Assembly: GCA_963691655.1 (NCBI GenBank) | Contig: OY829326.1 | Span: forward strand, 38,095,989-38,159,988 | Direction: 5' to 3' | Length of the DNA: 64,000 nt | Source: Toxonevra muliebris | Taxonomy: Eukaryota > Arthropoda > Insecta > Diptera > Pallopteridae | Shown here: positions 51,280-62,787 of the stretch, one piece after another | Numbering within the stretch: position 1 is the stretch's first letter | Layout: each line of letters opens with the position of its first letter | Program-made: the position numbers and the translations under genes | The notes under the pieces: model-generated | Database searches by the model: none | The model's input: the letters and a program-made list of their open reading frames with translations, nothing else | Told to the model about the DNA's origin: nothing

Positions 51280-52345
51280 ATCCCCTTAAAGGGCAATGTC
51301 TTATAACCGTAGTGATGCCACAAAATACTAAAACCAGTAAAAATTACCCACGAGTACCAAAATGCTCATGGAGTGAATGTACCACCCATCGTGAATGTTT
51401 CTAAGTGGTTTACGATCCCCGTGAAGGCCGTCCGAAACGATACAAATGCAGATGTGAAGGGTAAAATTTAAGAAAGTCTAATATAGTTGATGAACTCTGT
51501 GTGAACGCTGTGGTTGTGTCAATAATAATAATAATAATTCTATACATAGGTTAGGTTAGGTTGGAGTGGCTGTCGAGAGACACACTTAGTCCTGAACGGC
51601 CCATTGTGATACCACATAGTTGGACCTACAGTTTAACGCCGATTCCGAACGGCGGTGTGGCAATTTTTTATCGGCTTGGTGGTTTTGCCATTACCAACCA
51701 ATGTGTGTACTTGTACACTATCTTATAATTCTCATACACTTCATATTGATAGTGAATATAAGAAAGTAATGAAAATTAACCACCAGAGGAAGACGGGAAT
51801 CGAACCCGAACCTCCCAGATGAAAGTCTAGTGCACTATCCACTAGGCTATCGAGGTCGTCTGATTCTATACATACCACCCGGAAACCTAACTGCAGTCTA
51901 GGGCTTGAAGCCCAAAAGACTACAACAGTTTTCCAACAAAAATTATTAGGCCGATTGATTTCATCTGGGTAAAAACTATAGCTGCTAGTCCCCTGGAAAC
52001 TGGCCAGATGGTAACTGCTAAGTGGAATGTAGAAAATTACTTACCACACCTTTTAAAAAAAGTTTAGAAACCTTTATAAGGCACCAGCTCACACTGGTGG
52101 TAAAAACAACAACTTTATTGCACCATATTCTAAGACCATACGGTTTGTTTCCAAAAAAACAAGCAAATACGTTAAGGGGAAGTAGTGAAATAGAAAGAAT
52201 GGATCCAGTTAATTTTGATATTAAGCAGCTCCAAAAAGTCGAATGAGAATGTTTTGAAAGGTGGATCTAAAATTAGAGATATGAAAAAAAATTTGGTTGT
52301 GTCGTTCCTCAACCTACTTAGCAAAATTTGTGAGTCCTCCTCATT
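51280..52345 (+). mobile_element. Decayed mariner-like transposon split by a SINE
   Basis: Near 51390-51460 the frames give a VSKWF/REGRPKRYKC-like sequence, corresponding to the V-x-x-W-x-x-R-F...GRP linker of mariner transposases. Beyond the SINE, fragments near 52010-52140 (NVENYLPHLLKK-like) and 52200-52300 match the C-terminal half in order. The right end (TTAGCAAAATTTGTGAGTCC) resembles the end of the mariner at 9899-10984. Both boundaries are approximate. Confidence 0.55.
51549..51862 (-). mobile_element. tRNA-derived SINE, minus-strand copy with target duplication
   Basis: Read on the minus strand, it starts with a tRNA-like head (A box near TAGCCTAGTGG, B box GGTTCGATTCC). It continues with the same body as the copy at 40180 and ends in CCAACCTAACCTAACCTA. 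A perfect 12-bp direct repeat, ATTCTATACATA, flanks it at 51537-51548 and 51863-51874, the signature of target-primed insertion. It landed inside the mariner relic. Length is about 314 bp. Confidence 0.9.
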
Positions 52346-53020
52346 AATAAATTTCAGTTTCGGCTTTGGCTGATTTTGCAGATTTTTGTTATTCTTGCAA
52401 TATCAAGATTTTTGTTATAACTTTCAGTGCTCGTTTTGGCTCAATAAAAACAACAAATGTTATTTTAAACTTAATTGTTAAATTTTAATTTTATTTTACC
52501 TTATTTGAGAATATTTCAATTTCTACTCATTCGAAATTTACATTTCATTTTAAATAAATTAAATATATGTGTGTATGCATTTCATTTTTTTTTAGGTATT
52601 CGTAGTTTAATTTACACCAATAAAAATTGCGCTTATGATGAGAAGTTCGTTTTGCGAACTCACCCACTTAGAATAGGCTATCGTAAAACTGAAATGTTGA
52701 AGGTTTTTTCTATTCTCTATAGAAATGTGCAATTCGTGATACTTTTAATTTCCAAATTAAGTACAAACCATATTAAGGTAAAATAAATAAGGGTTCAAAT
52801 AATAGAAAACAAATTCTACAAAACATTAAATTATATTAAATTTATTATTGGCCATTGACAAACAAAACATAAGATTTGATACCAAAATAAACAGAAATAA
52901 ATTCACAATTGTTGCAATAAAGAATGAGAAGGGGAATTGTGGCAAATATGTTTTATTCAAATTAAATAAAAATAAAATATTGTTTTGTTTTATAAATATT
53001 ATGCTTCAAAATTTAAATAT
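52346..53020. other. Intergenic, including TM9SF3 3' UTR
   Basis: AT-rich. TTTATT (AATAAA on the minus strand) at 52952-52957 and 52841-52846 are candidate poly(A) signals for TM9SF3. Nothing else is recognised. Confidence 0.5.
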
Positions 53021-56000
53021 TTAGTCTATTTTTACATTGGAATAGATTTTCCTTACAAAAAAGCTTGTGCCCACATAGCCGACGGTACCACAAATAATAC
53101 CTAAAGCGCCGCTAAATAAAGCCATATAACCGAAGTAGAAGGCCGTTTGGAAAAGGCCATACATTCTGAAATATAAATAAGAAAAAAAAACTTTAGCTTC
53201 GCATTCGCTATCATCACACATAGAAAAGTTAAAACTTACTTCGTTTTAAAGAAGAAATAATAGAAGGAATACGCATAAACATAAATTGATGTCGACGCTG
53301 CAGACATGAAACTTGTCCATTGCCATCGATAATCTTCTGCATTCAGCAAGAAGTAGGTGCATACAATGGTCACACAAACTGTAACCACAGTCAAAATGCT
53401 GAATACCAATAGCATAAAACCATAGACGTAGTAAATTTTATAAGCCCAGAATGAGGTAAAAATGAAGTACCTGCAGAACGAAAAACAAAACAACAAAAAT
53501 AAAAAATTATTAAGTACATATAAATTAAAAAGTTGAATAGAAAAACGCGTACGCACATTTCAATGAATATCGAGCCAAATGGCAAAACACCACCAAGCAA
53601 AATAATAATACCCGGTTCCATAAACCATTTCTTCTCAGGGATGGGCCGTGGTACTGCATTGACACGACACGGATAGTCTGGTTGTCCATCGAGATTACGC
53701 CCTACTACGGTGCCCACTAAGGTCAGTGGTAGAATTACAAAGAAACAGATACATGTCACAGCGACCATAGTGCCGAAGGGTATCGCGCGTGATGCATGGT
53801 AACCAATTGCAATGAAATTAATTAAGAAAGTTGTGCCGCACACAAACATTGGCACCATAAATGCAGACATCAACATTTGACGTATCCACAAGCGTCCACC
53901 GAGACGTGCATATAGCGATCCACCGAAATAGCCATTAATTGGTGAAGTGGCAGCATAAACAAATATCGCCGTCGACAGCATTGAGCCACGTCTGAGAAGA
54001 TTTAAGTGTTGTGAATGTGTTATTTAAAAAATCATTAAATATATTATTACTAACTCAGTATAGAGTTCACCAACAATGGCAAACAATATCACACAAAATA
54101 CAACGGAAATCAATTGATATCCAGTACCAATCATCGCCGAAAAGAGTAAAGTATGCGGAGGTGAACGAAAAACATCGCCATGCACTTGTTTCCAACCATA
54201 TTCATCACCTAAATCACGTTCCTGAAATAAATGGAAGATCAGTTTTTGTTTGTTTGATAGAGAAAAAAAAACACAATTTTGTGACCTACTCTCTACTGAA
54301 CACTCGTACTCAGTAACATAACATTTTAAGTTCAGAAGGTAATAATATAAAAGCAAAGAGGCCTCAAACCATGATTATTAGTTAAAAAAAGAAATCCACT
54401 ATGATAGAGATAGGTAAAAGCAATAGGTGTTGCATACTGTGACGCCAATAGTAGCGGCTCTAAGGATATGATATCCCAACTACCTAGATATTTTTGGCTC
54501 CTGCGAGTAAGTACCGCGCAGGTTAGATGGAAGTGCAGACAAGCATGAAAAAAGCTAAATTTGCCCTGTTTGAGGTTTTGAAAGATAAACCGTAATAATG
54601 CACGTGGACAAGAAACAAGAAATTCACGGTAAGATCGTGTAATAAATTTTTGGCTGAATAGCCAAAGGAAAGGAAACTAATTCATGGAATCCAAATCTAA
54701 AAAATTTGATTCCAATCAATAATTGAGTCGTAAACCGTCAAGTTATGCCCTTGTCTGTTAGCACTGGGAGGAGTTCAGCTACTAGATTCTATAAAAAAGG
54801 TTACAATACCTTCCTTTGCCAACAAGCAGTCGTTGCGTGACGTCTGAGTTCGCCTTTCACTTGAAAAACTTTTTAATATTATTTGTATCCCTAAAATTCA
54901 ATATTAATATTATTTGACAAAAGCCATAAGATCCAATCCCAAACATTTAAGACAAACATTCCATCAAAGAATATTCGACGGGTTCAGGCCTAACACTTAA
55001 GCCTTTTTCTACTGGGATCATAATGTTCTCTTTTTGATGCTAGAGATCAAAAGAATAAGACAAAATTTAAAATATATGCGTCGGCTCATTGTATTTTTCA
55101 CACTTTCCAGCTGTATAAACAACAAATACATAAGAACATTTTACTGCTCAACCTTTTCAAAATAAATATAATTTTTATTTACCATATCGTCCATTTCTTC
55201 ATCTTTGCTGTATCGAGCATAATCTTTACGTAAAGTGCGCATTAGAATCATTGAAACTAAACCAACCAAAAATATAACCATCATGAAACTGTTGAAAATG
55301 CTGAACCAATGTATCTAGAAAGTAAAGCATCAATAAATTGATTATTATTGAAAATTGTCAATAATAACACAAACCCGATGCTGAAAGAATTTGGGATCTA
55401 AATATTTGTCAAAGCGATCTTTGAATTCAACGGTACTTGGCTTCCAGTTGACCTCATACGAGAAATTTATCTTTTCGCCTGGCTTTAATAGCCTTTTCTT
55501 ATCAGGAGTCAAGTTGATGTCGACAATTTGTTGCCCATTGAAACCGATGTCGAACTTTTTGTGCGTGTAAATATAATATTTACCTTCGTGCTCATCTTTT
55601 TCACCTACTTTACCCCAAATTGGCAGACCATCTATGTACATTTGATACCAATACTCATTCATAACAGCATAAGTGAAGGCTTTAACTTTGTCTTCAGTCA
55701 ATTCGACCATGCAAATAATAGTGGTTGCAACATCAACTGCAAAAAGGAACATGATGGTGGAATAATGTATGTATAAATAAATGAATGCATTTATTGCTGA
55801 TTACTTTTGAAATCAATTTCATAGCCACTAAACTCTAGTTCCACCCCTTGCAACGCTTCGCTTAGCGTTTCATGATAATGTGAGATACTTTTCCTGGACC
55901 CACTGCAGAATGGTAGCGAAAAGTATGCATAGGTCTCTTGCCGATTATGATATGGGCCAACTGTGTTCATCCAGAGCACCACCTCCTCGCGATCATTATA

Positions 56001-56171
56001 CTGAGAGATACAAACAATATAACAGTAAAATCATTAAAAACAAATTGAATAACAAATTTTCTATAGAAAGTAGTTGTTTCCTCCCACCTTATGATTGTGT
56101 TCGTCTGCCCGTGTGACATAGCTATTGCCTAACAGGCAGAGCCAAGCCACAATCAATTGCGTTGTCCACAT
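53021..56171 (-). CDS. TM9SF3: Transmembrane 9 superfamily member 3
   Basis: A nonaspanin, a nine-helix protein of Golgi and endosomal membranes implicated in sorting of membrane proteins. Minus-strand exons from the start: 56171-56088, 56000-55805, 55736-55375, 55314-55183, 54221-54055, 53991-53557, 53470-53240, 53165-53021. Phases agree and give 583 aa; human TM9SF3 is 589. A signal peptide ([20 protein letters not shown]) is followed by a lumenal domain with [20 protein letters not shown] and SFSYEV-like strands, then a first helix ([20 protein letters not shown]), the [18 protein letters not shown] loop and eight further helices. Typical motifs seen are [33 protein letters not shown] and ENWxx-like [11 protein letters not shown]. 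The C-terminal [11 protein letters not shown] retains the family's lysine-containing retention tail. The 960-bp intron 54222-55182 holds nothing I recognise. TM9SF3 fits better than TM9SF2 or TM9SF4 throughout. Confidence 0.95.
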
Positions 56172-57029
56172 TTTTTTCACAGTACCAAAGACAAACAATT
56201 CAATTTCCAATATTTATTTTATATTTTCGTGCTATGATTATTTTTCATAGAAAAAAAATGTAGGTACACTGTATTTTCTTATTTGGCCAGTCGATACCGA
56301 ACACTTCTGCTGCTTCCGTTGTACTTGTCACTTTCCACCGCACTTTTAGTGTAATTTAATGTTTCATCTTTTAATTTTCAACAATTTTCACATTTATTTC
56401 CATGAAATACTGAAGATTATTTTACTTTTTTGCAAAAATTATGTTAAATTTTCCGCCGACGATGAAAAAAATTGATTCGTTTTGTTGTCAACTGTCAAAT
56501 TTACACGTCAACTTATTTATGACAAAGTGTTGCCACTTACTTAAATTATTTAGTATTTTTTCATTGTAGTTCCAATCGACTTCATTCAGAAGTAAAAAAC
56601 GTTGGTTTCAGAATGTTTCTGAAATTGAAAACAAAGATTTTAATCAATTCGACTCACGTTCTCCATTTTCGTTCCCTTTTTATCTTTCTCATGTTTATTT
56701 TTAAAATTCTTTTGCACTCAGATATCTATGCAACCTTGCACAAATGTGTTAATGAGGCTTAAAAATATGACGCACTTTAAGTTCCGGTTAACAGTTAAAC
56801 TTTAAGGAACGGTTTCTTGTTTTTAATTTAAATAAAATTTTTTGAATATTCAAAAATATTCTCCTAACAAAAATCCACCTTCTGAATGTAGAAGAAGAAT
56901 GTAAATCAATCGTACGTCACACCTTAACGTACGAAGTTTTGGTGTGGTGGAAATTCATAAGCAAGAGCTATACCAAAATAAAGAAGAGTGGATCAATGGC
57001 ATGAAAATAAATAACTTTGTAACCACAAT

Positions 57030-57690
57030 ATTCGCTGATGGATCTTAGATGGACTGTGGCGTTGGAAACAAAATTTTCTCGGAGATACTAGGCATTAAGC
57101 GATGGGTCCACTTCTCCAATTCAGCAAGTGTATTCTCGACGAAAATGTTTGCAATATGGAAGGCGTGCATGATGCTAGAAGCAGCTCATATGCTTAAAGC
57201 AAATATAGCTTTCCATGGGATAGTCAAGGTGCAATCATGGCCCATGATTCGGTCGTAACAACATCTAATCGAGGACCTAGTACCACAGCACGTTGCTCTA
57301 ATATGAACCTTTGGCGTCAGAATAGAGAGAACAATGAAAAGGCAGACGAGCTGGCTCTAAAGGGCTCTACCTTGGAAGAATCTCAGACTGAATTTGTATT
57401 AATACCACTAAACTCACTCAAAATTTAACTTAAAAAAAAAAATGTCTTGTGAGAGCCAGCTGGAACAGGTTAACTATCTGCAGGATTATCAAAACGTTAT
57501 GACCAAACTGCAACTGAAACCCTAAAGGATATCTCAAGACTGACGACGGTCATTACTGACTTCTGGCTTATTGGCGAGCAAGCAGTAAAAATAATTCCCG
57601 TACATCCAACACCTATTGCGCTAGTGCTCCACCTGTAAATATCCGAAGGATAAAGAAACTGTATTCAGGTGTCTCTCCGATTTTAGGGCG
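57030..57690 (+). mobile_element. Non-LTR retrotransposon relic (RNase H to 3' end)
   Basis: After FADGS, the frame encodes MDCGVGNKIFSEILGIKRWV, then ASVFSTKMFAIWKACMMLEA, the T/A-D-G-S...F-x-A-E-x-x-A-I core of RNase H. NNEKADELALKGS follows at about 57335-57375. After frameshifts, WNRLT and FWLIGEQAV-like pieces match the C-terminal part. Multiple stops make it inactive. Confidence 0.75.
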
Positions 57691-57950
57691 AACCAGGGGA
57701 AAATCATAGGCAAACATACTTACATACATAGCAACCTCTTGGAATTATCTGAAATATGCACGAATGAGTTAACAAATTTCTTAAATCTATCGAGATGAAA
57801 ACATTCCTCTCAGCAGGCCGAAAAATCACATACACCAACAATCAACGGAGGGTGTGGTAACAAAATGGTGCGCAAGCACTAAATAGGTTCGTGGCTTGAA
57901 CCACCACTTATACCAACCGAAAAACAAAAATAATAATAATAATAGCATAC

Positions 57951-58193
57951 ACAGTGACTCACAAAAGCGATCGAAAAGATAGCGTCAAATCGAAAAGTAG
58001 CAGCGCAGAAAAACAATTTTTTAAATAAGATAATATCTTCAGATTCCAAAATGATCTCGAAAGTTACGAAACATAAATTTAGATTTTTTGTGTTCGTCTA
58101 GATGAGTAGAAACTTCTCTGCGCTGTTACTTTTCGAGTTGACGCTATTCTTGCCTATTTTTTGTGTCCCAACAATTCTTTTGTGAGTCACTGT
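57951..58193. mobile_element. MITE with Tc1-like ends
   Basis: ACAGTGACTCACAAAAG (57951-57967) and CTTTTGTGAGTCACTGT (58177-58193) are perfect inverted repeats. A second inner pair (GATAGCGTCAAATCGAAAAG against CTTTTCGAGTTGACGCTAT) extends the palindrome. CAGTGACTCA-type ends are typical of Tc1-like elements. No coding frame. Confidence 0.8.
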
Positions 58194-59443
58194 TGCATAA
58201 TACAAAACTTTTATATTTTTGGCTTATCTTTTGCTAAATTCATACATTATTATTTTATTTATTTAGTGAATAAACTTCAGAAAAAAACATTTCAATTAGT
58301 TTGTTACTTTTCTCTTTGCAAAAACCGTTTTCTTAACATGCATCTCAAACGTTTCTTTTTTGTTTTTGTAATTTATTGTTTACAATACACTTATTACATT
58401 CATCATTATTATGCTAAAGAGAAATAAATCAATTTTACAATAGTAATACTTTTTTTTTCAAAACAGCTAAAATATTTTTAACATATTTGTATAATATAAC
58501 TACCCTCTAAATAATTGAATGATATGTATTCGTTGCAAGGGGAGTCTTTCTTATGTTGTTAAGTAATAATACGAGCAATTAATTATTTATAGCATTTAAT
58601 ACTTTGATATGTTTTCAAAATCACCACTTGTACACTTAAACGATTAAACGATTATAATAATATATAGGATTTTGTTGGAAAAATGAGTTTGAAGCCGGCA
58701 GTTGGAAGCTACAGCATCAATATATGCGTTTATTTTTTGGTTATGCATAAATATTTATGTATAAGATCAAGTAAGGTTAACAACAATAAAAGCTGTCAAG
58801 AACCGATAGAACATTAATATTGAAATTCGAAAACTTATTCGAGTAGACATTTACAGATTCCAATTTCCAAATCAGTAAAATTGGAATTTATTAATATTAA
58901 AAAACTAAATAACTACCAATGTATTGAAACCTTTCTAAGTAATGTTTCATGTAAATGTTAAAACAAAAAATCAAATGCAAAGTTTTATAATATTCTAATG
59001 GCTCTGAGTAAATTATTGGTGCCTTAAAAATATGTTATTTTTTCATTTGGTCTATAACCAGAAAAACAATTATGAATAATTTATATAAAAAATAAGTTAA
59101 AGTAATGACAAAAAAAGCCAATTCATTTCAAATGTGCCAATTTCGCTAAAAATTTTAAAACTAAGTAAAATTTGCTGTAATATATTTATTCGATTAATTA
59201 ATTTAACATACTTACCTACATATTTAATTTCATCACGTATTTTAGTAATTTATGTTAAAAACTTTTTCAGAGATTATTATCTGTGTAATAGTGTCAAAAT
59301 CAGGAAGTTATTCACACCTTCATAATTTTATATACGGAATACACATTTTACTACATACATTAAACACTAAGCTTTAAAGCAGTATCAAAACTATAAAATA
59401 TGTTTTCATAAAAAAAAACAACATATGCAATTAATATTAATAA

Positions 59444-59803
59444 TATCAACTTTTGAAAAAAAATAACATCAAAATGTTTCAAAACGGCGGAGTAAACCAT
59501 GGTGCACTGGAATGTCTCGCCGTCGAAGTAGTAGGACTTTTTATTTTATTAATTTGTATACTTTTTTACTCTATATGAACTAGAAAAACCCATTGAGAAC
59601 CAAATATTAAGAAAATTTTCTCCTTTTTGAACCAAAACTTCGATTTTTGACGCAAAATTGGTTGATATTTACGGTTATAAAAATATTAAAAATTAATAAA
59701 GTCAATGAAATTTGTGGTTCAAATAGCATAGTTACGCCATGGTTTTCTCCGTCATTTTGAAACATTTTGGGGTTATTTTTTTAAAGATTGTTCAAAAGTT
59801 GAT
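59444..59803. mobile_element. Inverted-repeat element
   Basis: ATCAACTTTTGAA at 59444-59456 and TTCAAAAGTTGAT at 59791-59803 are exact inverted copies. A second long match, AAAATGTTTCAAAACGGCGG against its near-perfect complement at about 59736-59770, runs to a CCATGG on each side. No coding frame and no recognised family. Confidence 0.7.
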
Positions 59804-60848
59804 TAAAATATAGCTGGAAGATTGTTTGTCCATGCTGTTTTTATAAAAAAAATAAAAATATGGAAAAATCACCCTTTTCTGGCTATAGAGGGACTGACCC
59901 CCTTTAGTCAATAGGTTCACGTACTACGAATTTTAAGAAAAAAAACTTTACGTGCATATTCTTGGCAATTTATACTGTCGGAAAACGTAAAGAACAATTT
60001 GGAGTCCCAAGGTAGAATATCCCCTTATAGCTCTCTTGTTCTTTCTGGAAAACATAGTTACCGTACTTTGTACCTAAACCTAATGCCATTAGTCTGAATT
60101 TGTTCACAGTACACAATTTGTGTGATTTTAAATTTTTTAAACTAAAATCGGCTAACATTATTTATGCCCATCTTTATATGCAATTAGAATGTATTAAAAA
60201 CTAAAAAGTGTTTCATTTCATAAGATTGTATGATATATTTTTAAGTGTTTCACTAAGATTTAACAAATTATGTAATAATCAAAAAAAAGAAGATATTTTC
60301 ATCATAATTAAAAACTAAATATTTTCAAAAGAAAGAATATAGTACATATAAAAGTGCAAATATTCCATAACTAACCACTACATGCGTTCTCTATATTAAC
60401 ATAAAATTACATAATCTATATACGTATTTAGAAAAGAAAATGTGCAAGCTACATATTTAAAAAAAAAAACTAATATGTATACAACAAATTAAAAATGGTG
60501 TAAATTTTGAGAATAACTACTTATTTACTTACTTATTTACTTAAAGTAAAGAGATTTTACAAGAATACAATGCGTGTAAATTGCATATTTTGTTTTAAGT
60601 GCGCAAAGCGTTAGGAGACTGGAAGAGAGGAATTAGCGGAAACAATAGTGGTATATAGGGTACCTATATATGTGTATATATGTACGCTAGTATAATAAGA
60701 CTACAGATAGCTGCTTCGCTAAAATCGTCGGCCTGCTTTCTCTATCTATTTTGTCTATATAAGATTTACTTAATTCTAAAGCTTTCATATACAATTCACT
60801 GCGTTCCATATTAACCGACACGGGCTGGGCTGTCTGTATGTAAATAAT

Positions 60849-62787
60849 TTACTTAGCTTCTTGTGGTCGATTGCAGAACAATTGCTCCACAATAGTCTCA
60901 TCTGCCAGCGTTGAGATATCACCAACATTTCGATCATTTACTGCGATTTTACGTAAGACACGACGCATTATCTTACCCGACCGAGTTTTCGGCAGACCCG
61001 GTGCATTTTGTATAATGTCGGGCATGGCGAATGGGCCAATACGTTCACGTACAAGTTTTTTCAATTCGGCTGTTAATTTCTGATCGAATACTTCATTTTC
61101 ATTGGGTGTAATAAAACAGTAGAGGCATTCGCCTTTAACTGGATGTGGTCGTGAAACAACTGCCGATTCAGCAACACGTGGATGCTCGGTTAGAACAGAT
61201 TCAACTTCAGCAGTGGACATTAGATGTCCGGAAACGTTCAACATATCATCAACGCGACCAGTAATCCAGAGATAGCCATCAGAATCTCGACGAGCACCTA
61301 AAGAGAGTGATTAAATTTAGGTTGGCAGATAACTTTGCTTAAGTATTTACCATCTCCAGTACAGTAATAGCCAGGAAACTTGGAGAAATATGTGCTCTCG
61401 AAACGTTCATGATTATTGTATAAAGTGCGCATCATTCCAGGCCATGGTTGAGCGAAAACGAGATAACCCTCTCCCTCGCCTTTGATCTCAATACCACTCT
61501 CATCGAGCAATATGGGCTTAACGCCGAAGAAGGGGAATGACTGCCGAAAAATATTATTTTATATTTATTTTATATATTTTGTAATATTTATACTTACAGC
61601 TGAGCCTGGTTTCATTGGAGTAGCGCCTGGAATGGGTGTAATAACATGACCACCGGTTTCAGTTTGCCAAAATGTATCAACAATCGAACACTTCTCCTTG
61701 CCAATATATCGATAATACCATAGCCATGCTTCGGGATTTATTGGTTCACCAACGCTGCCCAAAACTCTGAAAGAAACATATTTATTTTATAATTTGATTG
61801 CTTGTAATCAAAAGAAAGTATACATACTTGAGTTCACTGAGATTATGTTTCAAAACTGGCGCTTCGCCAAATTTCATTAGTGCGCGTATAGCTGTAGGTG
61901 CTGTATAGAATTGAGTCACCTTGTATTTGTCAATCACCTCCCAGTAACGATCATTTTCAGGATAGAAAGGTGTGCCCTCAAACTACAATCAAATAATAAT
62001 AGTTATATATAATGCTTAGTTTCTAAGATGTATAATAAATTCGCTCACCATAACCGATGAAGCTCCGTTAGCTAATGGGCCATAAACTACGTAAGTGTGT
62101 CCCGTAATCCAACCAATATCAGCTGTGCACCAATAAATATCGCCTGGTTTATAATCGAAAACAATTTTGAATGTTGTAGCTGCGTACAAAAGATATCCAG
62201 CTGTGGTGTGTAAAACACCTTTAGGCTTTCCCGTAGAGCCACTAGTATATAGCATAAACAATGGATCCTCGGCATCCATCCATTCGGGATAGCAAGCGGG
62301 CTCTTTATCTTCCATTTCCTCATGCCACCAGTAATCACGATCGTCCGTCCATGGAATGTCTTGTTCTACATGATTCTCCTGGCACGGAGTAACACGTTTC
62401 AAATGCGACACAACAATACATTTATCAACCGAATGACCCATCTCTTCGACTTTCTCTAGCGCTATATCACAGAGCGCCTTCAGGTACAATGGTTTCTCAC
62501 CACGCCATGCTCCATCGGCAGTAATCAAGATTTTCGCCTTACAATCGAACATACGTTCGGCCAGCGAATCTGATGAGAAACCGGCAAAAACAATGGAATG
62601 TACAGCACCGATACGAGCACAAGCCAACATAGCAATTGGCAATTCCAATATCATTGGCATATAAATAGAGACGCGATCACCCTTTTGAACGCCATGATCT
62701 TTCAGCACATTGGCAAAGCGACAGACCTCTTCCAGCAATTTACGATAGGTGAGACCACGTGAATAATCGTCGGGGTGATTACCTTCC
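60849..62787 (-). CDS. AcCoAS: Acetyl-CoA synthetase, C-terminal five exons (5' end missing)
   Basis: An AMP-forming acetate-CoA ligase that makes acetyl-CoA from acetate, CoA and ATP for lipid synthesis and histone acetylation. Minus-strand exons: 62787-62049, 61982-61828, 61766-61598, 61540-61351, 61297-60849. Phases agree and give 566 aa of a family about 650-700 long. It enters at [20 protein letters not shown], so about the first 100 residues are missing. Motifs seen: the P-loop-like [11 protein letters not shown] near 62217-62250, [45 protein letters not shown] and [18 protein letters not shown]. The C-terminal [14 protein letters not shown] carries the catalytic, acetylation-regulated lysine. 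The frame is intact. The upstream exon or exons must lie right of 62787, probably past the window end. Confidence 0.94.

Larger units (their letters stand above)
56172..60848. other. Intergenic region between TM9SF3 and AcCoAS
   Basis: The right flank of TM9SF3 (56.2-57.0 kb) should hold its promoter, but no motif stands out. Then come a non-LTR relic (57.0-57.7 kb) and two inverted-repeat elements (58.0 and 59.4-59.8 kb). The 58.2-59.4 and 59.8-60.8 kb stretches are AT-rich; the latter is likely AcCoAS 3' UTR near its right end. Confidence 0.6.
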
